Position numbers and translations under genes: made by a program. The notes below the pieces were generated by a model that was not told the origin of the DNA, searched no databases, and worked only from the letters and a program-made list of their open reading frames with translations. From Bacteroidota bacterium (lineage in GTDB: Bacteria; Bacteroidota; Ignavibacteria; Ignavibacteriales; Melioribacteraceae): DNA of 41,911 nucleotides. The stretch is from assembly GCA_018818165.1 (NCBI GenBank), contig JAHISP010000096.1, positions 1 through 41,911 of the forward strand, given 5' to 3'. Position 1 is the first letter of the stretch. The number at the start of each line of letters is the position of its first letter. Of this stretch, positions 1 to 6,766 are shown one piece after another.

Positions 1-916
1 CAACTATTGAGTGGTTTAAGTTCGATACTGATAAGCTGTTTTTAAAAATATCAAATAACAATTAGAAAGCAAATCACAACAGATGGTGGAAAAGTTCACA
101 ATGGACGCAGGCTGTTTTTAAAAATATCAAATAACAATTAGAAAGCAAATCACAACGATAATGAATTAAACAAAATAATTGATGATGCTGTTTTTAAAAA
201 TATCAAATAACAATTAGAAAGTAAATCACAACGCGTTAGCCCATGTTAGAGCAAATATTGTAGCTGTTTTTAAAAATATCAAATAACAATTAGAAAGCAA
301 ATCACAACTGTCTTTTATTTTACATCAATATTTCATTTGCTGTTTTTAAAAATATCAAATAACAATTAGAAAGCAAATCACAACACAAAGCGGAAGGTTT
401 AAGCAACCAGGCTTGCTGTTTTTAAAAATATCAAATAACAATTAGAAAGCAAATCACAACTAACAGACTGGTCTTTAACAATATTGTTTGGCTGTTTTTA
501 AAAATATCAAATAACAATTAGAAAGCAAATCACAACCAAGCCGAATTTGCTGTGTAAGTGCCAGTGGCTGTTTTTAAAAATATCAAATAACAATTAGAAA
601 GCAAATCACAACATAATACAATTATTGCTCCAAAACTACAAGGCTGTTTTTAAAAATATCAAATAACAATTAGAAAGCAAATCACAACATTTATCTTTAT
701 ACAATTACTACAAAGATAGCTGTTTTTAAAAATATCAAATAACAATTAGAAAGCAAATCACAACGTAAGCAAGAAATTATTAAAAGCATATGAAGCTGTT
801 TTTAAAAATATCAAATAACAATTAGAAAGCAAATCACAACAGGTCACAAATTGTGACCTCAAAGTTTCTGGCTGTTTTTAAAAATATCAAATAACAATTA
901 GAAAGCAAATCACAAA
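1..916 (-). CRISPR. CRISPR array, type II-C-like 46-nt repeat, 12 spacers
   Basis: Twelve full 46-nt repeats start every 76 nt (35, 111, 187, 263, 339, 415, 491, 567, 643, 719, 795, 871), and the last 4 nt of another repeat sit at 1-4. All 12 spacers are exactly 30 nt. On the + strand the repeat begins GCTGTTTTTAAAAAT and ends AAGCAAATCACAAC; read on the - strand it begins GTTGTGATTTGCTTTC and ends AACAGC, the form known for Bacteroidota type II-C (Cas9) repeats. The repeats are identical except a C-to-T change at 222 and a degenerate final base at 916, which suggests that the right end is the old, leader-distal end. The strand is inferred from the known crRNA orientation of type II repeats. 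The array continues off the left edge, and no cas gene lies in the window. Confidence 0.97.
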
Positions 917-1184
917 ATTTTTATGACTGTAATAGTAGTCATATGACTAAAATATAAGTCGGTGAAAAAATAAAAATAAATATTTATGACTGGCAAACTA
1001 ATTTTATATAATTTCATTGCAAGTAAAACGGAAAGAGTTGAGCTTTTATCTTTTGATTACGAAAACCAATTAATAAAATCCGTTGCAATCCGTGTAATCC
1101 GTCCAAGTAAGCTCGGATGACACAGATGTTATGAAATGATGGTACAATAATTTTTCACAAAGTTATTTAGGACTATTTTTAATG
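917..1184. other. Non-coding flank of the CRISPR array
   Basis: No gene was found here. Just outside the last repeat is a short inverted repeat, ATGACT (923-928) and AGTCAT (937-942), with further ATGACT copies at 943-948 and 986-991. At 1078-1101 ATCCG occurs three times in 24 nt, with an inverted CGGAT at 1114-1118; this resembles the degenerate ATCCGTGTAATCCGT-type intergenic repeats common in environmental genomes. A tracrRNA was looked for next to the terminal repeat, but no AAGG-type nexus or terminator hairpin follows it. Confidence 0.5.
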
Positions 1185-1215
1185 TTGCAAATGTTATTGA
1201 ATTCTGCTAATTTTA
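1185..1215 (+). promoter_or_regulatory. Candidate Bacteroidota-type promoter of the MNT-HEPN operon
   Basis: TTG at 1185-1187 is followed after 20 nt by TAATTTTA at 1208-1215, matching the Bacteroidota -33 TTG / -7 TAnnTTTG layout except for the last base. The expected transcription start falls inside the tandem palindrome at 1215-1254, about 50 nt before the ATG. Confidence 0.4.
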
Positions 1216-1254
1216 TGGATACTAAAGTATCCACATGGATACAATTGTAGCCAT
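1215..1254. promoter_or_regulatory. Tandem 20-bp palindromic operator
   Basis: Two adjacent 20-bp units are seen: ATGGATACTAAAGTATCCAC (1215-1234) and ATGGATACAATTGTAGCCAT (1235-1254). Each is a near-perfect inverted repeat, and both start with the same 8 bases, placing two dimer sites exactly two helical turns apart. They overlap the predicted transcription start and end 18 nt before the start codon of a protein with an N-terminal winged helix. Autorepression by that protein is an inference. Confidence 0.6.
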
Positions 1255-1272
1255 AGAATAAAGGATAAAATA

Positions 1273-1884
1273 ATGATAGTAAATAAATTTTTAAATTATT
1301 TGTTTACTTCTCCTAGTATTATAGCTGTATTAAGAGAATTAGACATGAGAACAGTTGGTATAAGTGGCAGAGAAATTTCGCGTTTAACAAATGTTACACA
1401 TAAAACTGCATTAAAAGCATTAGATAACCTTGAAGCGTTGAAACTTATTAAAAGAAATGTTGTTGGCAAGTCATATTATTTTACACTAAACCGCGAACAA
1501 TTTATTTATAAAAATATAATTTCAGTCATTTTTAAAAATGAACTTGAGTATAAACAGAAATTAATAGACAACTTAAAAAAATTGAAAAATGATAATGTTG
1601 TAAGCCTAATTATCTTTGGTAGTGTTGCCAGAAAAGAAGAAACGTACGAAAGTGATTTTGACCTATGTATTGTTTATCAAAATAAAAAAACTGAAATTGA
1701 AGAAAAAATTGATGTTCTACAAAGTAAACTTTATGAGGAATTTGGTGTTACTTTAGCTCCTTTTTATATAATGGAAGGTGATTTTAAGAAAAAAGCAAAC
1801 ACCATGAAACCTCCTGTAAATAATATTTTAAAAGAAGGAAATGTTATTTGGGGCAAATCAATAAATAGGATAATTCATGGCTAA
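1273..1884 (+). CDS. Winged-helix / MNT-type nucleotidyltransferase fusion (putative antitoxin)
   Basis: 203 aa. Residues about 15-72 form a MarR/ArsR-like winged helix (ISGREISRLTNVTHKTALKALDNL, with the helix-turn-helix near 30-53). Residues about 108-160 form a minimal nucleotidyltransferase domain with GSVAR at 116-120 and SDFD at 127-130, the metal-binding GSx(10)DxD-type signature, which looks intact. The ribosome site AAAGGAT lies 7 nt before the ATG. The gene overlaps the downstream HEPN gene by 8 nt. MNT proteins paired with HEPN proteins (MntA/HepT) act as antitoxins by adding AMP to the HEPN partner; here the fused DNA-binding domain would add autoregulation. The domains are clear; the toxin-antitoxin role is an inference. 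Confidence 0.85.
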   Translation: MIVNKFLNYLFTSPSIIAVLRELDMRTVGISGREISRLTNVTHKTALKALDNLEALKLIKRNVVGKSYYFTLNREQFIYKNIISVIFKNELEYKQKLIDNLKKLKNDNVVSLIIFGSVARKEETYESDFDLCIVYQNKKTEIEEKIDVLQSKLYEEFGVTLAPFYIMEGDFKKKANTMKPPVNNILKEGNVIWGKSINRIIHG

Positions 1885-2287
1885 AAAAAAATCCAGAAGA
1901 AGAATTGAATATCACCGATTCAAGGATTTTAAACAAGTTGCTATTAGTTTTTACGAAGGGGCAAAGATTGCTCAAGAATTTGATTACCAGCAAGCTGCAG
2001 GATTATTGATAATTCATTCAGCAATTGCTTTTGCCGATGCTATTACTGTTAAACTTCGATCCGAAAAATGTACTGGTGAAAATCATTACGAGATAATAAA
2101 CTTATTGGAAGAAACTGTTCCCCAAAGTAAGGAACGCGATCAGTCAATAAAACACTTTAAAATTCTAATTGATCATAAAAATTTAGTGTCATATACTGGT
2201 GATATTTATTATAAAAAAGATGTTGATAAACTACTGAAACACTTTGAACGATTCTTTAATTGGGCAAATACAATACTTGAGCAATAA
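1877..2287 (+). CDS. HEPN-like protein, partner of the MNT protein
   Basis: 136 aa with a basic N-terminus (KKKSRRR), then a helical HEPN-like domain: an AAGLLIIHSAIAFADAITVK helix at about 40-59 and a conserved tail, LIDHKNLVSYTG (97-108) ... DVDKLLKHFERFFNWA (115-130). Catalytic HEPN RNases carry R-x4-H, often followed by x-Y. Aligning on Y106 puts D99 and V104 at the R and H positions, so the RNase pair is missing while the tyrosine that MntA modifies in HepT is kept. The 8-nt overlap with the upstream gene implies translational coupling. It may be a non-catalytic HEPN subfamily whose target or mechanism differs. Confidence 0.75.
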   Translation: MAKKKSRRRIEYHRFKDFKQVAISFYEGAKIAQEFDYQQAAGLLIIHSAIAFADAITVKLRSEKCTGENHYEIINLLEETVPQSKERDQSIKHFKILIDHKNLVSYTGDIYYKKDVDKLLKHFERFFNWANTILEQ

Positions 2288-2594
2288 TTATTATTTATCA
2301 TGACAGGAACACAAATTTCATCCGATTATTAGATTGTCAAAGCAAAGAAAATATGTTAATACACGGTGAAACACTTAGTAATGAGCTTTAATGGTACTAA
2401 TGTAGAATTGAAATTGCTTGCAGTCTTGTAGTTACTAAATCAAATTACAGATTGTTTTTAATGGGAATAATATTATTCCTTCTTCATTGATGTTTCTATC
2501 GAGATATAACAATCCAATATTTTTAATCATTAAAAAATTTGATTTACTAACCAGATAGGATATATTTATATTTTCATTTAGAGATTTTTAGTAT
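2288..2594. other. 307-nt intergenic region
   Basis: No gene or RNA was recognised. It holds one perfect 16-bp palindrome, GGAATAATATTATTCC, at 2464-2479, about 115 nt before the next start codon. In DNA this rich in A and T it could be chance, or an operator. Confidence 0.4.
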
Positions 2595-3413
2595 ATGATT
2601 GAAAGTATAATAACAATTTTATTAATTGGCTTCATTTCCGGCTTTGTTTTCTCAATGCCAATTGCTGGTCCCATCAGTATTCTTATTACTTCAAACGCTC
2701 TTAAAGGAAATAAACGATTTTGTATTAGAACCGCACTAGGCGCAACAATTGTAGAATTTGTTTTTGTTCTAGTTGCGGTTTATGGAATGACTATTATTTT
2801 TTCTGCATACAGTTCAATAATACCTTATTTACTAATAATTGGGGCATTGTTTCTATTTTTTGTGGGTGTCAAAGTCTTTTCCAGCAAAATTAAATTAGAG
2901 GATTTAACCGAATCTGAGCACGATACAAATGGTGTTTCTTCAGAAGATAAAGGTGGTTTGCGAGCAGGACTGATTATTAATTTATCTAACCCCTCTTTGT
3001 TTTTCGGAATTTTGGCATCTTCTTTTCTTGTCCTTTCATTTGCATCGTCAATTGGATTAAACACTGGCGGACTTGATCTTTTACTTCAAGAAAATGTTAC
3101 TTCCATTCAAGAAATAACAGGCGATTCTTTAAAAAATATCGATTCAGCATTTGTTAAGTCTCATCAGTTAAGCGAAGATGCTGAACACAATTCATATACG
3201 CTTTTGTTAAGTGTTGTCTATGCATTTTCATTAGCTTCGGGTGGCTTTGTTTGGCTCTACATTCTTATGTTTTTATTAATTAAATATCGAACAGTAATAA
3301 AAATATCCCTTCTAAATTTAATTATACGTGGTTTAAGCATTGTGCTATTCGGAATAAGCTTCTATCTTCTATGGACAGCTATTAACATAGTTATAAGTCA
3401 AATAAGTTCTTGA
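2595..3413 (+). CDS. LysE/RhtB-type inner-membrane exporter
   Basis: 272 aa with about six hydrophobic segments (roughly 4-26, 46-68, 74-94, 123-150, 203-230, 240-268). The N-terminal block GFVFSMPIAGPISIL (17-30), then NALKG and a conserved GA, together with INLSNPSLFF (128-137), match the LysE-type translocator fold (GPxxxL near the N-terminus and NP in the middle helix). A longer than usual polar loop lies at 155-200. The substrate cannot be read from sequence; family members export amino acids or related small amines. It sits 76 nt upstream of an aminotransferase/CDP-alcohol/cytidylyltransferase cassette on the same strand, so export of an intermediate or control of amino-substrate supply is possible. 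Confidence 0.75.
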   Translation: MIESIITILLIGFISGFVFSMPIAGPISILITSNALKGNKRFCIRTALGATIVEFVFVLVAVYGMTIIFSAYSSIIPYLLIIGALFLFFVGVKVFSSKIKLEDLTESEHDTNGVSSEDKGGLRAGLIINLSNPSLFFGILASSFLVLSFASSIGLNTGGLDLLLQENVTSIQEITGDSLKNIDSAFVKSHQLSEDAEHNSYTLLLSVVYAFSLASGGFVWLYILMFLLIKYRTVIKISLLNLIIRGLSIVLFGISFYLLWTAINIVISQISS

Positions 3414-3445
3414 CATAAACTTTTTTTAGTATGCAATTTATTTGT

Positions 3446-3453
3446 TATTTTTG
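3446..3453 (+). promoter_or_regulatory. Possible -7 promoter element before the aminotransferase
   Basis: TATTTTTG at 3446-3453 matches the Bacteroidota TAnnTTTG -7 element and lies 36 nt before the ATG at 3490. No TTG stands at the ideal upstream distance, so this is weak. Confidence 0.25.
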
Positions 3454-3489
3454 TTTCACAATTAAATAAATTAGTTAAAAAGGTTAATT

Positions 3490-4527
3490 ATGGAAACAGT
3501 TTATCTTGATAGAAATGAAAACAATTACGGTCCCTCACCAAAATGTCTAGAAGTATTAAAATCCGCAACTCCAGATTTGTTTTATATGTATTCAACTGAT
3601 TATAAAAATGGCTATAAAAGTGCGCTATCCAACAGACTTGCAACAGAGTTTAGCATAACCGAAGATCGCGTTTTACTTGGCTATGGTGCCGAAGATTTAT
3701 TAAAGCAAGTTGTTCAAACATATTTAAATAGAAAAAAGAAAAAGCTATTAATCCCTGATCATTCATGGTGGTACTATAAAGAGATAGCCAATGAGGTTAA
3801 GGGAAAAAGTGTTGAATACCCAATAGTTGAAGGCAAAGATTCATACCAATATGATATTGATAAGCTAATGGAAATTTATAATGAATCAAATCCAGAAGTA
3901 GTATTTTTAGCATCTCCCAATAATCCTACCGGAAATTCTATATCGGATGAACAGTTAACTTATGTGCTTGATAGAATGACAAAATCAATTGTCGTACTTG
4001 ATGAAGCCTATTGGTTTAGCAACGGCAATGAAAAAACAACTGAACTTGTAAACAAATACTCAAACCTTATTATCATTAGAACTTTCTCAAAACTTTATGC
4101 ACTTGCCGGCATTAGAATTGGTTATGCGTTGGTTGGTTCTGGATTGAAAAGAATTAAAAAATTATCGAACCGCTATCTAGGTTATAACAGACTATCTGAA
4201 AAAGTTGCAATTGCAGCTATGGATTCTTTTGAATATTACAATGACATTTCTAAGAAAATGGCGGCTGATAGAGAACTTTATTTTACAGAATTAAGCAAAG
4301 TGGAAAACATAAAAGTTTTTAAATCGGATGCTAATTTTGTGCTAGTTAAAATTCCAAAAGAATCAATTAGTTCTTTAAAAGAACTTTTTGTTGGAAAAGG
4401 ATTAGTAATTAAATTTATGAACGAAGAAATTGTAAACTCTCACCTTCGTATTTCATTAGGCACTCAAGAGCAAAATAGAAGAGTAATTGATGCAATTACA
4501 GAATTTTACAAAACATATAATTCATGA
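3490..4527 (+). CDS. HisC-like PLP-dependent aminotransferase (class I/II)
   Basis: 345 aa, a full-length fold type I aminotransferase. SPNNPTG is at 142-148, the cofactor-contacting DEAY at 171-174, TFSK with the Schiff-base lysine K201, and GIRIGYA at 207-213 with a phosphate-contacting arginine. Overall similarity is to histidinol-phosphate aminotransferases and L-threonine-phosphate decarboxylase relatives. No other histidine gene is near. Its stop overlaps the next start as ATGA (4524-4527), tying it to a CDP-alcohol phosphotransferase and a LicC-like cytidylyltransferase. It therefore probably makes a phosphorylated amino alcohol or amino acid (for example a serinol-phosphate or similar C3 amine phosphate) for CTP activation. 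The fold is certain; the substrate is an inference. Confidence 0.85.
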   Translation: METVYLDRNENNYGPSPKCLEVLKSATPDLFYMYSTDYKNGYKSALSNRLATEFSITEDRVLLGYGAEDLLKQVVQTYLNRKKKKLLIPDHSWWYYKEIANEVKGKSVEYPIVEGKDSYQYDIDKLMEIYNESNPEVVFLASPNNPTGNSISDEQLTYVLDRMTKSIVVLDEAYWFSNGNEKTTELVNKYSNLIIIRTFSKLYALAGIRIGYALVGSGLKRIKKLSNRYLGYNRLSEKVAIAAMDSFEYYNDISKKMAADRELYFTELSKVENIKVFKSDANFVLVKIPKESISSLKELFVGKGLVIKFMNEEIVNSHLRISLGTQEQNRRVIDAITEFYKTYNS

Positions 4528-5402
4528 AATGGTTTAATGAGTATAAAGCCTCGCTAAAATTAGTTGAGGTAGAAGAATTGTTGGATTTGGTTTTCTACCG
4601 TCCGCTGGCGTTTTTATTTGTAAAGGCAGTTTATAAAACAAATTTAACTCCAAATCATATTACAACAATTGCATTAATTGTTGGAATGATTGGCGGTGCA
4701 TTTTATTTTTTGAACACACATATTGCAATATCAATTGGGGCAGTTTTATTAATTATTTATGATGTGCTTGATTGCAGCGATGGAATGATTGCACGCTTAA
4801 AAAAGAATGGTACTTTTTTTGGAAGAATACTTGATGGAATTGCCGATTATTTTGTGACCGTTACTGTTTACATGGGCATTGGATTTGGCTTTGCAAGTAA
4901 TTCTGAAAATCCTTTATACTTTTGGATTCTTTTAGGCGCAGCCGGCGCAAGTAATATTGTTCACGCCATTACTTTGGATTATTACCGAAACAAGTTTTTG
5001 GATTATGCATTTAACCGCGATTCCACGCTTGGCGAAAATCTAGAAGAATTTGAAACAGAATTGATTAAACTAAAGAAAGATGGAGGCAAGTATTTTCAAA
5101 GATTAATTATTTGGGTTTACTTAAAATATTCTGCCTTACAAGTTAAAGCTTCATCCAATGATTCACAGAAAACAAGAATCAATTATAATAAAGAAGACTA
5201 TTTAAAAAAGAACAAACGAATACTTCATCTTTGGACTTACCTTGGGCCAACTACTGAACTTACTTTAATTATAATTGCGTCATTTTTTAACAGACTTGAT
5301 TTATTTATGTGGACAATGATTGTTGTTGCTAATTTATACGCTCTTACACTTTTTATTATTCAAACCAACATTAACAAAAACACAAAACTAGACGAGATTT
5401 AA
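4524..5402 (+). CDS. CDP-alcohol phosphotransferase (membrane)
   Basis: 292 aa. The family signature DxxDGxxARx8GxxxDxxxD is complete: D83, D86, G87, A90, R91, G100, D104, D108, the residues that bind the two metals and the CDP moiety. Several membrane helices flank it (about 46-63, 67-82, 110-130, 132-150, 240-257, 263-282). Proteins of this family move a phospho-alcohol from a CDP-alcohol onto an alcohol acceptor in the inner membrane, or the reverse with CDP-diacylglycerol. The polar region 160-235 is longer than in minimal phospholipid synthases. It overlaps the upstream aminotransferase by 4 nt and the downstream cytidylyltransferase by 1 nt (TAATG), so the three genes are translated together. 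Confidence 0.9.
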   Translation: MKWFNEYKASLKLVEVEELLDLVFYRPLAFLFVKAVYKTNLTPNHITTIALIVGMIGGAFYFLNTHIAISIGAVLLIIYDVLDCSDGMIARLKKNGTFFGRILDGIADYFVTVTVYMGIGFGFASNSENPLYFWILLGAAGASNIVHAITLDYYRNKFLDYAFNRDSTLGENLEEFETELIKLKKDGGKYFQRLIIWVYLKYSALQVKASSNDSQKTRINYNKEDYLKKNKRILHLWTYLGPTTELTLIIIASFFNRLDLFMWTMIVVANLYALTLFIIQTNINKNTKLDEI

Positions 5403-6133
5403 TGAAGGCTGTTATACTTGCTGCTGGTGTGGCTTCGCGATTAAGACCACTTACAAACAATACTCCAAAATGCTTATTAAAAGTTGGCGATAAGTCAATA
5501 CTTGAAAGAACAATTGATAACTTGGTTAAAAATAACATAAGTGAAATAATTGTAGTTACTGGATTTTTGAGAGAAATGATTGAGGATTTTCTAACTCAAA
5601 ATTATCCAAAGCTTAAATTCACATTTATTTTTAACGAAAAGTATGATTCCACCAATAATATTTTCTCTCTTTGGCTGGCTAAATCTGAAATGCTTGGTTA
5701 TGAAATGTTGCTTATGGATAGTGATATTATTTTTGATAGCAGAATAATTGGACAATTAGTTTCATCTAAATATGAAAATAATCTCGCTTTGCGCTCAGAT
5801 AAAAATATGGGTGAAGAAGAAATTAAGTGTTTACTAAATGATGACGGAAGTATTAAAGAAATTGGTAAACATATTAATCCATTAGCAGCAATTGGAGAAT
5901 CAATTGGAATTGAAAAATTTTCGAAGGAATTAGTTTTTAGTCTTTATACGATTTTGGATAGAAAAATTTTAGACGAAAAAGCTGTAAATATATTTTATGA
6001 AGCAGCATTTCAAGATGCAATGAATAGTGGCGCAAAAATATTTCCAGTTGATGTTGCTATGTATAAATGTATGGAAATTGATACGATTGAGGATTTTGAA
6101 ATTGCGGCTCAAGTTGTAGAAACAATGATGTAA
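5402..6133 (+). CDS. LicC-like CTP:phospho-alcohol cytidylyltransferase
   Basis: 243 aa. The N-terminus MKAVILAAGVASRLRPLT, with PKCLLKVG following at about 23-30, is the nucleotide-binding signature of sugar/alcohol-phosphate nucleotidyltransferases. YDSTNNIFSLWLAK (about 81-94) resembles the choline-phosphate-binding region of LicC, and MDSD near 108 supplies the catalytic aspartates. These features favour an amino-alcohol phosphate over a sugar phosphate substrate. The gene starts in the stop codon of the CDP-alcohol phosphotransferase. The likely reaction is CTP + phospho-amino-alcohol giving CDP-amino-alcohol and pyrophosphate; the exact alcohol is unknown. Confidence 0.85.
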   Translation: MKAVILAAGVASRLRPLTNNTPKCLLKVGDKSILERTIDNLVKNNISEIIVVTGFLREMIEDFLTQNYPKLKFTFIFNEKYDSTNNIFSLWLAKSEMLGYEMLLMDSDIIFDSRIIGQLVSSKYENNLALRSDKNMGEEEIKCLLNDDGSIKEIGKHINPLAAIGESIGIEKFSKELVFSLYTILDRKILDEKAVNIFYEAAFQDAMNSGAKIFPVDVAMYKCMEIDTIEDFEIAAQVVETMM

Positions 6134-6742
6134 TTATTCCTTTCTGTAATCAAATCGTGGGAGAGATAATTTTTTCTTCAATGCAAAAAGTCTTAATCCA
6201 AATCCTAAAAGGACACTTAAAATCATTCCCAAATTAGTGGAAATATTGAGTGATTCAGTTACATAAAATAAAATTCCACTTAAAAGTGCAATTGTTGCGT
6301 ATAGTTCCTTTCTAAATATAAGTGGAATTTCATTACTCAGCACATCACGTGTAATTCCACCAGCTACTCCGCTAAGCATTCCCATTATAATTGATATCCA
6401 AGCACCATGCCCCAACATTATTGATTTCTGAACACCAAGAACTGCAAAAAGCGTAAGTCCAAAAGCATCTGCTACAACAAGAACTTTATACGGAAATTTT
6501 ATTTTATTAGAAATTAGCAGCGTTATAAAACTTGTTACTATTGATAGAATTATGTATGTAGGATTTATAACCCAAAAAACTGGTGTGGAACCAAGTAGAA
6601 GATCTCTAAGAGTTCCGCCACCAAGCGCAGTCACAATTCCCAAAATAATAGCACCAAACGGATCCATCTGTTTTTTGCCGGCAGCTAAAACTCCAGAAAT
6701 TGCAAACACTGAAACACCAAATAAATCTAGCCAATAAAGCAT
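6134..6742 (-). CDS. UPF0126/TRIC-like membrane protein (YicG/YadS family)
   Basis: 202 aa with seven hydrophobic segments and two copies of the UPF0126 repeat. The first contains GIVTALGGGTLRDLLLG near 35-51, the second SGVAGGITRDVLSNEIP near 124-140; each has the GG-x-RD signature. Relatives have been described as glycine transporters or TRIC-like cation channels. The stop codon abuts the stop codon of the convergent cytidylyltransferase gene with no base between. Length and topology are normal for the family. Confidence 0.88.
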   Translation of the reverse strand: MLYWLDLFGVSVFAISGVLAAGKKQMDPFGAIILGIVTALGGGTLRDLLLGSTPVFWVINPTYIILSIVTSFITLLISNKIKFPYKVLVVADAFGLTLFAVLGVQKSIMLGHGAWISIIMGMLSGVAGGITRDVLSNEIPLIFRKELYATIALLSGILFYVTESLNISTNLGMILSVLLGFGLRLFALKKKLSLPRFDYRKE

Positions 6743-6766
6743 GGTTTAAGCAACTTTTGATAGTGA

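Noticed and set aside
871-960. Terminal degenerate repeat as the anti-repeat of a tracrRNA
   Set aside because: The strand and order would fit, but the sequence after it has no AAGG-type nexus, no GC-rich terminator hairpin and no U-run, and the repeat is an almost exact copy in register with the array.
2464-2479. 16-bp palindrome as a firm operator
   Set aside because: It is a single copy made mostly of A and T in an AT-rich gap, with no regulator to assign; kept only as a note in the intergenic entry.
3490-4527. Aminotransferase as HisC of histidine biosynthesis
   Set aside because: No other his gene is nearby, and the gene is coupled to CDP-alcohol and cytidylyltransferase genes, which points to another substrate.
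3490-6133. Phosphonate (aminoethylphosphonate) lipid locus
   Set aside because: No PEP mutase or phosphonopyruvate decarboxylase gene is present in the window.
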